NCBI RefSeq assembly: GCF_040529045.1
Contig: NZ_CP131914.1
Coordinates: 4,743,151 to 4,807,150, forward strand
DNA length: 64,000 nt
Direction: 5' to 3'
From: Xanthomonas indica
GTDB lineage: Bacteria > Pseudomonadota > Gammaproteobacteria > Xanthomonadales > Xanthomonadaceae
This document shows, one piece after another, positions 28,659 to 37,952 of this stretch. The notes below the pieces were generated by a model. It was not told the DNA's origin. It saw only the letters and a list, made by a program, of their open reading frames with translations, and did not search any database. Both the position numbers and the translations under genes were made by a program. Position 1 is the first letter of the stretch, and the number at the start of each line of letters is the position of its first letter.

Positions 28659-30854
28659 ATGCCCTCCCCCGCCGCCACGCTCCGCGTCGCCCTGCCCGTG
28701 CCGCTGCCGCACCTGTTCGACTACCTGCCGCCGCCCGGCGACACGGTCGCCGACGGCGATGTCGGCCGCCGCGTGCAGGTGCCGTTCGGCAACCGCGAAC
28801 TGAGTGGCGTGGTGGCCGCGATCGGCCAGGTCGAGGACGCCGACGGCCTGCGCGCCGCGCTGGCCTGGCTGGACCCGGCGCCGTTGCTGCACGGCGAACT
28901 GGCCGAGTCGCTGCGCTGGCTGGCGCGCTACAGCCACGCGCCGCTGGGCGAGGTACTGGCCACGGCGTTGCCGGTGCAGCTGCGCCGTGGCGAGCCGCTG
29001 CCCGACACCCACGCCTGGGCCTGGCGCCTGACCGAGGCCGGCGCCAGCCACCGTGCCCGTCCCGGCACCCGTCCGCATCGCTTCGCCGCGCTGCTGGCGG
29101 CCGGCGCCATGGACGAGGACCGGCTGGACCAAGCGATGGACGACTGGCGCAGCGCCGCGCGCGCGCTGGCCAAGCGGGGGCATGCCGAACGCATCGCGGT
29201 GCCGGCCAGCGCCGCGGCGCCGCAGCCGCAGCCGCAGCCCGGGCCGGTGCCCAATGCCGAACAGCAGGACGCCATCGACGCGGTGGTCGCCGCTGCCGGC
29301 TTCGCGCCGTTCCTGCTCGACGGCGTCACCGGCAGCGGCAAGACCGAGGTCTACCTGCAGGCGATCGCCGCCTGCCTGGCGCGCGGCCGCCAGGCGCTGG
29401 TGCTGGTGCCGGAGATCGGCCTGACCCCGCAGACCCTGGCACGCTTCCGCGCCCGCCTCGGGGTACCCGTGCATGCGCTGCATTCCGGGCTCAACGACAA
29501 CGAACGCGCCCGGGTCTGGGCCGCCGCCTGGCGCGGCGAGGCGCAGGTGGTGGTCGGCACCCGCTCGGCGGTGTTCGTGCCGCTGCCGCGGGCCGGCCTG
29601 ATCGTGGTCGACGAGGAACACGACGGCAGCTACAAGCAGCAGGACGGCATCCGCTACCACGCCCGCGATTTCGCCCTGGTCCGCGGCAAGGCGCTGGACG
29701 TACCGGTGCTGCTGGGCAGCGCCACGCCGTCGCTGGAAAGCCTGCACAACGCCGCCAGCGGCCGCTACGCGCACCTGCGCCTGACTCGCCGCGCCGGCGA
29801 CGCCAAGCCGCCGACGGTGCGCGTGCTCGACGTGCGCAAGCGCCCGCTGCAGGACGGCCTGTCGCCGGAGGTGCTGGCCGGCATCGGCACGGCACTGGCC
29901 GAAGGCGGCCAGGTGCTGGTGTTCAAGAACCGCCGCGGCTATGCGCCGGTGCTGCTGTGCCACGACTGCGGCTGGACCGCGCCGTGCCAGCGCTGCAGCA
30001 CGCCGCTGCACGCCACGCCGATGACCGTGCACGCCGGCGGCCGGCGCCTGCAATGCCACCACTGCGGCGCGCGCCAGCCGGCGCCGCTGGCCTGCCCGGA
30101 TTGCGGCAGCCTGGCGCTGCAGCCGCAGGGCATCGGCACCGAACGCCTGGAAGAACGCCTGGTGCAGGCATTCCCGGACGTCCCGGTGCTGCGCATCGAC
30201 CGCAGCACCACCCAGCGCCGCGACGCGCTGGAGACGCAACTGGCCACGCTCGGCAGCGCGCCCGGCATCCTGGTCGGCACGCAGATCCTGGCCAAGGGCC
30301 ACGACCTGCCGCAGCTGAGCCGGGTGGTGGTGGTGGGCATCGACGAAGGCTTGTTCTCGGCCGATTTCCGCGCCAGCGAGAAGCTGGCACAGCAGTTGAT
30401 CCAGGTCGCCGGGCGCGCCGGCCGCGCCGCTCGCCCGGGCGAGGTCTGGCTGCAGACCCACCACCCCGCACATCCGCTGCTGCAGACCCTGGTGCACGGC
30501 GGCTACCACGCCTTCGCCGCCGCGGAACTGGAGCAGCGCGAGGCCGCCGGCTTCCCCCCGTTTGCGCACCTGGCGCTGCTGCGCGCCGAGGCCAAGCAGG
30601 TCGAACACGCCAACGCCTTCCTCGCCGCCGTGCGCGCGTTGCTGCCGGTGCAGGACGAGGTGCAGCGCTTTGGCCCGATGCCGGCGCCGATGCCGCGCCG
30701 CGCCGGCTTCCAGCGCACCCAGTTGCTGCTCTCGGCCAGCACGCGGCGCGCGCTGCACGCGTTGCTGGACACGGCGGTGCCGGCGATCCACGCGCTGCCG
30801 CAGGCACGGCGGGTGCGCTGGTCACTGGATGTGGATCCGCAGGATCTGTACTGA
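28659..30854 (+). CDS. priA: Primosomal protein N' (replication restart helicase PriA)
   Basis: A 731-residue superfamily 2 DNA helicase that recognises stalled forks and reloads the replisome. The N-terminal 3'-DNA-binding domain covers about 1-100. The helicase core has Walker A GVTGSGKTEVYL near 227 and the DEEH box followed by DGSYKQQDGIRYHARD. The zinc-binding region is intact with CHDCG, CQRC, CHHCG and CPDCG (about 432-482). Motifs V and VI (LVGTQILAKGHD, QVAGRAGRA) follow. The start MPSPAATLRVALPVPLPHLFDY is the usual family N-terminus. A longer open frame over the same DNA in another phase is a shadow. Confidence 0.95.
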   Translation: MPSPAATLRVALPVPLPHLFDYLPPPGDTVADGDVGRRVQVPFGNRELSGVVAAIGQVEDADGLRAALAWLDPAPLLHGELAESLRWLARYSHAPLGEVLATALPVQLRRGEPLPDTHAWAWRLTEAGASHRARPGTRPHRFAALLAAGAMDEDRLDQAMDDWRSAARALAKRGHAERIAVPASAAAPQPQPQPGPVPNAEQQDAIDAVVAAAGFAPFLLDGVTGSGKTEVYLQAIAACLARGRQALVLVPEIGLTPQTLARFRARLGVPVHALHSGLNDNERARVWAAAWRGEAQVVVGTRSAVFVPLPRAGLIVVDEEHDGSYKQQDGIRYHARDFALVRGKALDVPVLLGSATPSLESLHNAASGRYAHLRLTRRAGDAKPPTVRVLDVRKRPLQDGLSPEVLAGIGTALAEGGQVLVFKNRRGYAPVLLCHDCGWTAPCQRCSTPLHATPMTVHAGGRRLQCHHCGARQPAPLACPDCGSLALQPQGIGTERLEERLVQAFPDVPVLRIDRSTTQRRDALETQLATLGSAPGILVGTQILAKGHDLPQLSRVVVVGIDEGLFSADFRASEKLAQQLIQVAGRAGRAARPGEVWLQTHHPAHPLLQTLVHGGYHAFAAAELEQREAAGFPPFAHLALLRAEAKQVEHANAFLAAVRALLPVQDEVQRFGPMPAPMPRRAGFQRTQLLLSASTRRALHALLDTAVPAIHALPQARRVRWSLDVDPQDLY

Positions 30855-31206
30855 GGCGGGTACGCATCACGCCCAAGATACCCGCCACAACGTCGACCAA
30901 CGTCGCCAAGCCGATGGTGTGCCCGTCGCGCATGGATGAAGCCGCAGATCGCCACACTCCAATGTGCGATTCCATTCCGCGCGATTCCGCGCGATCCGGT
31001 TCCGTAGGAGCGGCTTCAGCCGCGACGAGGCGTTACCGGGAAAGCCTGTCGCGGCTGAAGCCGCTCCTACGAGGCAATGGCGTGTGTTGCCGGCGCGCCG
31101 CAGGGAGTGCCCAGAGATTGCCTGAAAGCCGTTTCAAACGAGCAGCGCCTCAACGTGGCGAAGCAATCGCTGCCCCTGCAGGCGACTGCAACGCCCTCGT
31201 GTTCGC
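30855..31206. other. Intergenic region with REP-like palindrome
   Basis: This is a 352-base gap between the converging priA and VanW-like genes. It contains one REP-like palindrome (31003-31071) and, just before it, a short imperfect repeat of GCGATTCCGC units (30967-30997). No gene or clear terminator is seen. Confidence 0.55.
31003..31071. repeat. REP-like palindrome, copy 2
   Basis: Arms of 24 bases (CGTAGGAGCGGCTTCAGCCG then CGAC, and the reverse complement) are separated by about 21 bases. It lies between the converging ends of priA and the VanW-like gene, where it could act as a transcript-end structure for both. Confidence 0.9.
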
Positions 31207-32940
31207 TCAACCCGCCAGGCCCAATGCCTCCACCACCTGCGTGCGCAGCGCGGCGCTGTCACCGGCTTCCACGCAGCGCCACGCGCCATCGTCCGCGGCC
31301 AGGCCGCAGGCGGCGGTGGCGATCACCGGTTTGCCCAGCGCCATGGCCAGCAGCAGCCCGCGCGGCTGCTGTTCGATCCAGGCCGGCAGCAGCACCAGCG
31401 TGGCCGCACGCACGCCCTCGGCCATCGAGGCGACGCGCTGCACGTCGACGCCGTTCCAGAAGTCCGGCGTTTCCTGCGCGCCGGGCGGCAGCAGCAACAG
31501 CAGCGGCAGGCCACGTAACGCTTCGCGCAATTCGTAGGCGCCTTTGCGCGCCAGCGCCGAGGCTGCCAACAGCACCCGCGGCGCGGTGTCCGCGATGGCG
31601 ACCGTATGCCCTGCCGCGACCGCCGCGAGCGGCGGCCGTTGCCATGCCAGCGCGAGACCGCGGCTACCAGCCAGCGCCAGCAGTTCGCGGTGCGGCGTGA
31701 TCCAGTGCCGCGCCTGCGTCAGTGCCGCGCGCTCGGCGGCGACCAGCGCCGGATCGGCGCGGAAATCGCGCAGGGTGGGGCTGTGCGGATGCCGCTGCGC
31801 GGCTACGTCCAGGCGCGCCTGCAGCAGGTGCATCGGCAAGGCGGTCATGTACACGTCCCAGCGCCGCCCCTGCAGTTCGCCGGCCAGCCACAACTCCGGC
31901 AACAGGCTCTGCGGCACCACCAGATCGACGTCGCGTGCGCCCAGCCGGCGCCGCAGCGCCTGCAGGCGGATGCGCTGCGCGCGCTGGCGCGCCTGCGGCA
32001 ACGGCATGCCGCGCCACAGCCACCAGCGCCGCATCAGCGCGGCGTGCAAGGCCGCGGCACTGGTGCGCGGCAACGCCAGCACGCGGTCGCCCGGCTGCCG
32101 CCGGCGCCGGCGGTCCTCGACGAACTCCGGCCAGTCCTCGTCCACCAGCCAGGTGCGGTGCAGACCGTCGGGCACCGCCGCCACATGGCGATGGCAGGCG
32201 CTGCGGCCGCAGCGGGTGCAGTCGTCGGCGGCATCGACGCCGGCGGGCGCGGTGCGGCGCTGCAGCGGCGGCAACGGCAATGCCGCCGGCGCCGCGGCAC
32301 CGCCGCGGATACGCACGTGCAGCGCCTCGCCGTCCAGCCACACTTCCAGCCGCCACGGCGCGGCGGCGCGCAGGCGCAGGTCCACGTAGTTCCAGAACAC
32401 CACCGCATCGCGGTCGCGCTCGGCCAGGGAGCCGGCAATCACCTGGGTATGGCGGTGTCGCTCGACGATCTCCAGGCCCTGCCGCAGCGCCGCGTCGTAG
32501 ATCGCATTGGACAGCTGGCACAGGCCGCCGCCGATCGACGGCACCAGGCAGCCCTCGCGCAGTTCGCGGCCGGCGACGAAGCCGCGACGGCGCGTGGCGC
32601 GGCCCAGTTGGCGCCAGAAACTGAAGGTCGCCCCGGCCGGCACTTCCACGCCGTGCAGCGCACGCGCGGCCAGGCGCAGGTTGTGGATCTTGCCGGCCAC
32701 CAGCTGCGCTGCGGTCTCCTCGCTGTCGGGCCACAGCGCGGTGACCGATTCGGCGCAGGCGGCATCGGCGATCGCCAGGCCGCCATCGCGGCGATGCCGG
32801 CGCGGGCCATCGCGCAGATCGTCCAGCGCGCGGCGCAATTGCAGCGCGCGGGTCTTCGCCCAGAACAGCAGGCTGCGCCAGCGCGACGGCAGCGGCACCT
32901 GCAACGGCACCGAAGCGCGCGGCTTCACTGTCGCCGACAT
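31207..32940 (-). CDS. VanW-domain protein fused to glycosyltransferase-like region
   Basis: A 577-residue protein of uncertain function. Residues 75-213 form a VanW domain (VEVPAGATFSFWRQLG, GGGLCQLSNAIYDAA at 138-152, VVFWNYVDLRLR). A small cluster with C241, C244, C249, H250 and H252 follows and may bind a metal. From about 265 to the end the sequence resembles a GT-B glycosyltransferase: ARDVDLVVPQSLLPELWLAG, repeated Rossmann-like strands and an ending LLLAMALGKPVIATAACG, close to the donor-binding region of GT4-type enzymes. VanW is named from vancomycin-resistance clusters but its role is unknown. Divergent from the NADH dehydrogenase-like gene. No signal peptide is evident, so the protein is probably cytoplasmic. 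Confidence 0.72.
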   Translation of the reverse strand: MSATVKPRASVPLQVPLPSRWRSLLFWAKTRALQLRRALDDLRDGPRRHRRDGGLAIADAACAESVTALWPDSEETAAQLVAGKIHNLRLAARALHGVEVPAGATFSFWRQLGRATRRRGFVAGRELREGCLVPSIGGGLCQLSNAIYDAALRQGLEIVERHRHTQVIAGSLAERDRDAVVFWNYVDLRLRAAAPWRLEVWLDGEALHVRIRGGAAAPAALPLPPLQRRTAPAGVDAADDCTRCGRSACHRHVAAVPDGLHRTWLVDEDWPEFVEDRRRRRQPGDRVLALPRTSAAALHAALMRRWWLWRGMPLPQARQRAQRIRLQALRRRLGARDVDLVVPQSLLPELWLAGELQGRRWDVYMTALPMHLLQARLDVAAQRHPHSPTLRDFRADPALVAAERAALTQARHWITPHRELLALAGSRGLALAWQRPPLAAVAAGHTVAIADTAPRVLLAASALARKGAYELREALRGLPLLLLLPPGAQETPDFWNGVDVQRVASMAEGVRAATLVLLPAWIEQQPRGLLLAMALGKPVIATAACGLAADDGAWRCVEAGDSAALRTQVVEALGLAG

Positions 32941-32961
32941 GACCGTGCGTTTTCTCTGTCG

Positions 32962-32991
32962 CTGACCGCGCTTGGCATCGCGCTACTATAC
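32962..32991 (+). promoter_or_regulatory. Possible promoter for the NADH dehydrogenase-like gene
   Basis: CTGACC (32962-32967) and TACTAT (32984-32989) are spaced by 16 bases in an AT-enriched patch about 145 bases before the ATG. This is the only promoter-like element I see in the 195-base divergent gap. Confidence 0.35.
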
Positions 32992-33135
32992 GAGCATGCA
33001 GGTCCGGCCTTCGACGATCGCGCAGCGCCCCATCGGCAGCGCGCGTTCCGGCGAATCGGTGCGCCGCGCGACTGCCACGCGACCGCCGCGCCGACACCGG
33101 ACGCCTCCTCTCCCCTCCCCCTCCTGGAGTCCTGC

Positions 33136-34440
33136 ATGGACGACACACGCGTGCCGCACCTGATCGTGGTCGGCGGCGGCTTCGCCGGCTTGTGGGCCAC
33201 CCGCGCCCTGGCCAAGTCACCGCTGCGCATCACCCTGATCGACCGCCGCAACCATCACTTGTTCCAGCCGCTGCTGTACCAGGTCGCCACCGCCGGCCTC
33301 TCGGCACCGGACATCGCCGCGCCGCTGCGGCAGATCCTGCGCCACCAGGACAACGTCGAAGTGCGCCTGGGCGAAGTGGTCCACATCGACAAGCAGGCGC
33401 GGCAGGTGCGCCTGGCCGATGGCCAGGCCCTGGACTACGACTACCTGTTGGTCGCCACCGGCGCCACCCATGCCTATTTCGGCCACGACGACTGGGCGGC
33501 GCACGCGCCGGGCCTGAAGACCCTGGATGATGCGCTGCAGTTGCGCCGGCACCTGCTGCTGGCGTTCGAGCGTGCCGAAGCGGAAACCGATCCGGCCGCA
33601 CGCGCGGCCTGGCTCAGCTTCGCCATCGTCGGCGGCGGCCCCACCGGCGTCGAGCTGGCCGGCACCCTGGCCGAGATCGCCCGGCACACGCTCAAGCACG
33701 AGTTCCGCCGCATCGACCCGGCCGAGGCGCGGGTGCGGCTGATCGAGGCCGGCCCGCGGGTGTTGTCCTCCTTCCCCGAGCACCTCTCGGACAAGGCGCA
33801 GAAGCAGTTGGAAAAGCTCGGCGTGGAAGTGCTGACCGGGGTGCCGGTCGCCGACATCGACGCCAGCGGCTATCGCCTGGGCAGCACCTTCGTGCCGGCG
33901 CGCACCGTGGTCTGGGCCGCCGGCGTGGCCGCCTCGCCACTGGCGAAGACGCTGCAGACGCCGCTGGACCGCAGCGGTCGCGTGCAGGTGCAGCCGGACC
34001 TGAGCGTGCCCGGCCATCCGGAGCTGTTCGTCGCCGGCGACCTGGCCGCGGTGCAGCAGGCCGACGGCCGCCCGGTGCCGGGCGTGGCGCCGGCCGCCAA
34101 GCAGATGGGCCGGCACGTCGCCGATACCCTGCGCCGGCGGCTGCGCGGCGACGCCCGCAGCACGCCGTTCCGCTATGCCGACTACGGCAACCTGGCCACC
34201 ATCGGGCGCATGGCCGCGATCGTGCACCTGGGCCGGCTGCAGCTCTCCGGCGTGCTGGCCTGGTGGTTCTGGCTGGCCGCGCACGTGTTCTTCCTGATCG
34301 GCTTCCGCAACCGCGTGGTGGTACTGCTCAACTGGGCCTGGGCGTATTGGAGCTACCAGCGCGCCGCACGCATCATCCTCGGCGACCCGCCCGCGGCGGA
34401 GGACACGCAGGCACAGGCCGCGCCGCCCGCGGACAGGTGA
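33136..34440 (+). CDS. Type II NADH dehydrogenase-like flavoprotein
   Basis: A 434-residue NAD(P)/FAD-dependent oxidoreductase. The FAD-binding VVGGGFAGLWATRAL lies at residues 11-25. The characteristic NHHLFQPLLYQVATAGLS follows at about 39-56. The NADH-binding FAIVGGGPTGVELAGTL is near 161-177 and the second FAD contact LFVAGDLAAV near 297-306. The C-terminal third contains hydrophobic helices (about 375-410) that would attach it to the inner membrane. It should pass electrons from NADH to quinone without pumping protons. The ATG is preceded by CCTGGAGTCCTGC, a weak ribosome binding site. An unrelated upstream frame extension is not used. Confidence 0.9.
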   Translation: MDDTRVPHLIVVGGGFAGLWATRALAKSPLRITLIDRRNHHLFQPLLYQVATAGLSAPDIAAPLRQILRHQDNVEVRLGEVVHIDKQARQVRLADGQALDYDYLLVATGATHAYFGHDDWAAHAPGLKTLDDALQLRRHLLLAFERAEAETDPAARAAWLSFAIVGGGPTGVELAGTLAEIARHTLKHEFRRIDPAEARVRLIEAGPRVLSSFPEHLSDKAQKQLEKLGVEVLTGVPVADIDASGYRLGSTFVPARTVVWAAGVAASPLAKTLQTPLDRSGRVQVQPDLSVPGHPELFVAGDLAAVQQADGRPVPGVAPAAKQMGRHVADTLRRRLRGDARSTPFRYADYGNLATIGRMAAIVHLGRLQLSGVLAWWFWLAAHVFFLIGFRNRVVVLLNWAWAYWSYQRAARIILGDPPAAEDTQAQAAPPADR

Positions 34441-34498
34441 CACTGCGGGACGGGGCTGCGATCCTAGCCGGCCTTTTTGCTGCGGCGCAGTCCCCGTC

Positions 34499-35116
34499 TT
34501 GGCGACCTTCCTGTTCCTGCTCGACCTGCTGGGCACCTTCGTGTTCGCGATCAGCGGCGCCACCGTCGGCGTGCGCCATCGCCTGGACCTGTTCGGCGTG
34601 CTGGTGCTGTCGTGCGCGGCGGCGGTCTCCGGCGGCATCGCCCGCGACGTGCTGATCGGCGCCACCCCGCCGGCGGCGCTGGCCGATGTGCGCTATCTCG
34701 GTGTCGCCTGCCTGGCCGGGCTGCTGGCGTTCTACCGTCACCACACGGTCGAGCGCCTGCGCAATCCGGTGCAGATCTTCGACGCGATGGGCCTGGCGCT
34801 GTTCGCGGTCTACGGCACCAGCAAGGCGCTGGCGTTCGGCCTGGGGCCGCTCAGCGCGACCTTGCTGGGCATGCTCAGCGGCATCGGCGGCGGCATCGTC
34901 CGCGACCTGCTGGTGGCGCGCACGCCGGTGGTACTGCAGGCCGAACTGTACGCGGTGGCGGCCCTGCTCGGCGGCGGCGTGGTCGCCGCGGCGCAGGTGC
35001 TGCACCTGCCGCAGCCCTGGGGCCTGGCCGTGGGCGCGGTGCTGTGCTTCGGCCTGCGCTTCATGGCGATCCGCTACGGCTGGCACCTGCCGGTGGCGCG
35101 CCCGCCGGAGGCGTAG
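34499..35116 (+). CDS. TRIC-like channel family membrane protein (YadS/UPF0126)
   Basis: A 205-residue protein with about seven membrane helices and two homologous halves. Each half contains the signature glycine-rich turn followed by RD: SGGIARDVLIGATPP in the first and GGIVRDLLVARTPV in the second. This family (UPF0126, prokaryotic TRIC-type cation channels) forms trimeric potassium or amino-acid-related channels. TTG at 34499 is the only reasonable start: it gives MATFLFLLDLLGTFVFAISG, which aligns with the family N-terminus. It lies 58 bases after the NADH dehydrogenase-like gene and may share its transcript. A bidirectional terminator follows. Confidence 0.88.
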   Translation: MATFLFLLDLLGTFVFAISGATVGVRHRLDLFGVLVLSCAAAVSGGIARDVLIGATPPAALADVRYLGVACLAGLLAFYRHHTVERLRNPVQIFDAMGLALFAVYGTSKALAFGLGPLSATLLGMLSGIGGGIVRDLLVARTPVVLQAELYAVAALLGGGVVAAAQVLHLPQPWGLAVGAVLCFGLRFMAIRYGWHLPVARPPEA

Positions 35117-35187
35117 CCCGGCCGCTGGCGGGGTGCGCTTGCGCACTGCGCAGGCGCCAGTCCGCGGTGGCGCCCAGCGACAAAAGG

Positions 35188-35212
35188 AAAGGCCCGGCAA
35201 TGCCGGGCCTTT
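35188..35212. terminator. Bidirectional terminator between yadS-like gene and rpoH
   Basis: A perfect 11-bp stem (AAAGGCCCGGC with GCCGGGCCTTT) has a 3-base loop and is followed by TTTTC on the plus strand; on the minus strand the equivalent run is TTTCC then TTTTG. It sits between two converging genes and can serve both. Confidence 0.85.
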
Positions 35213-35243
35213 TCGCGCAATGCAAACGATCGTCGCGGGCGGA

Positions 35244-36122
<879 letters not shown>

Positions 36123-36147
36123 AGGGCTCATCTTAGCAGTCTACTAA

Positions 36148-36176
36148 TTGGACTGCTGGGTACAGTAAAAAGTTCC
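36148..36176 (-). promoter_or_regulatory. Sigma-E-type promoter of rpoH
   Basis: On the minus strand GGAACTT (36176-36170) is followed by exactly 16 bases and GTCCAA (36153-36148). This matches the extracytoplasmic sigma-E consensus GGAACTT-N16-GTCNAA. Transcription would begin near 36140, leaving a leader of about 20 bases before the ATG at 36122. In E. coli one rpoH promoter is likewise sigma-E-dependent. Confidence 0.75.
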
Positions 36177-36342
36177 TGTGTTCTGTTTATGCAACATTCG
36201 ACTCAGGAATGGCACTGCATCACAAGCCATTGAAACAATCGGGGTCGGCATCATCGTCCCGCTATCTGACCGCCAAACTAGCATTCGGTTCGCGAAAATG
36301 GCGTCCACGGCCGGCGACAGCGCCGTTGCGTCCACCCGGGGT

Positions 36343-37074
36343 TCAGGCGCCGCGCAGGGCCGCCTCCAGTTCGGCGCGCGGCGGCAGGCTCCAGTCGATC
36401 GGGGTGGCGCCGCGCCGCCGCAGGTACTCGTTGGCCGCCGAGAAATGCTTGCAGCCGAGGAAGCCGCGGTGCGCCGACAGCGGCGAGGGGTGCGGCGCCT
36501 TGAGCACGCGGTGGCGACGGGTATCGATGACCTTGCCCTTGGCCTGGGCGTAGCTGCCCCAGAGCAGGAACACCAGGCCCTCGCGTTCGCGGTTGAGGGT
36601 CTCCACCACGTGGTCGGTGAAGCCCTCCCAGCCCTTGCCCTGGTGCGCGCCAGCGCGGCCTTCCTCCACCGTCAGCACCGCGTTGAGCAGCAGCACGCCG
36701 CGCTGCGCCCACGGCAGCAGGCAGCCGTGGTCCGGCCGGCGGATGCCCAGGTCGTCCTCGATCTCCTTGTAGATGTTCAGCAGCGACGGCGGCACCGGCA
36801 CCCCGGGCAGCACCGAGAAGCACAGCCCGTGCGCCTGGCCATAGCCGTGGTACGGGTCCTGGCCGAGGATCACCACCTCCACCCGCTCGAACGGGGTGGC
36901 GTCGAAGGCGGCGAAGATCTGCCGCCCCGGCGGGAATACCCGCGCACCGGCGGCCTTGCGCTGGCGCAGGAACGTGGCCAGCTCGCGCATCTCCGGGCGC
37001 AGCAGCCAGTCGCCGACCTGCGCCTTCCACGACGGCTCCAGTTGGATCCGGCTTTCGTCTTCGTTGTTGCTCAT
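36343..37074 (-). CDS. ung: Uracil-DNA glycosylase
   Basis: A 243-residue family 1 enzyme that excises uracil from DNA. The water-activating loop GQDPYHG is at residues 71-77 (D73 catalytic). The DNA-intercalating [11 protein letters not shown] starts at 195 (H195 catalytic). [11 protein letters not shown] supplies the uracil-specificity asparagine, N131. The length and ending are normal for the family. It lies 28 bases downstream of the response regulator gene on the same strand, and about 220 bases upstream of rpoH, whose own promoter lies in the intervening gap. Confidence 0.96.
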   Translation of the reverse strand: MSNNEDESRIQLEPSWKAQVGDWLLRPEMRELATFLRQRKAAGARVFPPGRQIFAAFDATPFERVEVVILGQDPYHGYGQAHGLCFSVLPGVPVPPSLLNIYKEIEDDLGIRRPDHGCLLPWAQRGVLLLNAVLTVEEGRAGAHQGKGWEGFTDHVVETLNREREGLVFLLWGSYAQAKGKVIDTRRHRVLKAPHPSPLSAHRGFLGCKHFSAANEYLRRRGATPIDWSLPPRAELEAALRGA

Positions 37075-37102
37075 CGCTTCCAGGCTCGGGACATCACATC
37101 GG

Positions 37103-37945
37103 TCAGAAGGTCACCGCGATCTCGTCGAGCCGGGCCAGGCGCAGCTGGAACAGCACCTTGGTGACCAGCAGGCGCTCTTCGATCGGTTTCTGCACCAGGT
37201 CGTTGGCGCCGGCGCGCAACAGCTCGGACTGGGTGTGCGGGTTGCTGTCGCCGGTCATCACCAGCACCGGCATGCGCCGCTTGCCGTAGGCGAAGTCGAC
37301 GCGGATGCGCTGGACCACGTCGCGACCGTTGAGTTCGCCCTTGAGGGTGACGTCGGTCAGCACCAGGTCGATGCGGCGGGTGGTGCGGCCCAGCGACTCG
37401 GCGGTGAGCAGGGCGAACGCGTCCTCGGCGCTGAGCACGTGCACCACGTGCAGGTGCTGGCGTTCGAGCATGCGCTTGGTCGCCTCGGCCACCACCCGGC
37501 TGTCCTCGACGTAGAGCACGGTGGCGCCGGCCACCGGCTGCGGCTGCACGTAGCCGCGGATGAAGGTCGCCAGCGCCTCGTGGCCGAGCGCCTTGTCGAA
37601 GTAGTCGGTGACGTATTCGGTGAAGCGGCGCTCGACCAAGTGCTGCTGGGCGTCGCCGGAAACCACGATCACCGGCACGTAGGCCTGGCCAGCGGCCTCG
37701 CGCACGCTGCGCGCCAGGGTCAGGCCGTCGCCGTCGGGCAGCCCCAGCGAGGTGGTGACCAGGTCGACCGGGCCGGCCTCCAGCGCGGCGCGCGCCTCGG
37801 CGATGCTGGCGCAGCCGACCACGGTCACGTCGGGCAGTTCGCGGTGCAGCACGTCGGCGATCAGCTTGCGCACCAGCTTCGAGCCATCGACCACCATCAC
37901 CCGCGGGGCGGCGCTGATCAGATGCTTGAGCTCGTGCCCGGCCAT
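37103..37945 (-). CDS. Two-receiver response regulator, first receiver degenerate
   Basis: A 280-residue protein made only of two receiver (REC) domains, with no output domain. The second (about 141-265) is complete: E147/D148, phosphoacceptor D198 in [11 protein letters not shown]231 and K253. The first (about 12-130) retains D20, the VVSGD strand with S96, and K118, but position 66, where the phosphorylated aspartate should be, is serine ([13 protein letters not shown]). It therefore cannot be phosphorylated in the usual way and may serve as an interaction or dimerisation module. Signalling would be by protein contact, as in CheY-type regulators. It lies 7 bases after the ftsX stop and ahead of ung. 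No sensor kinase is nearby. Confidence 0.85.
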   Translation of the reverse strand: MAGHELKHLISAAPRVMVVDGSKLVRKLIADVLHRELPDVTVVGCASIAEARAALEAGPVDLVTTSLGLPDGDGLTLARSVREAAGQAYVPVIVVSGDAQQHLVERRFTEYVTDYFDKALGHEALATFIRGYVQPQPVAGATVLYVEDSRVVAEATKRMLERQHLHVVHVLSAEDAFALLTAESLGRTTRRIDLVLTDVTLKGELNGRDVVQRIRVDFAYGKRRMPVLVMTGDSNPHTQSELLRAGANDLVQKPIEERLLVTKVLFQLRLARLDEIAVTF

Positions 37946-37952
37946 GTGCGCC

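Noticed and set aside
28655..31537. A 960-residue frame overlapping priA.
   Set aside because: It is out of phase with the helicase motifs and is low-complexity throughout.
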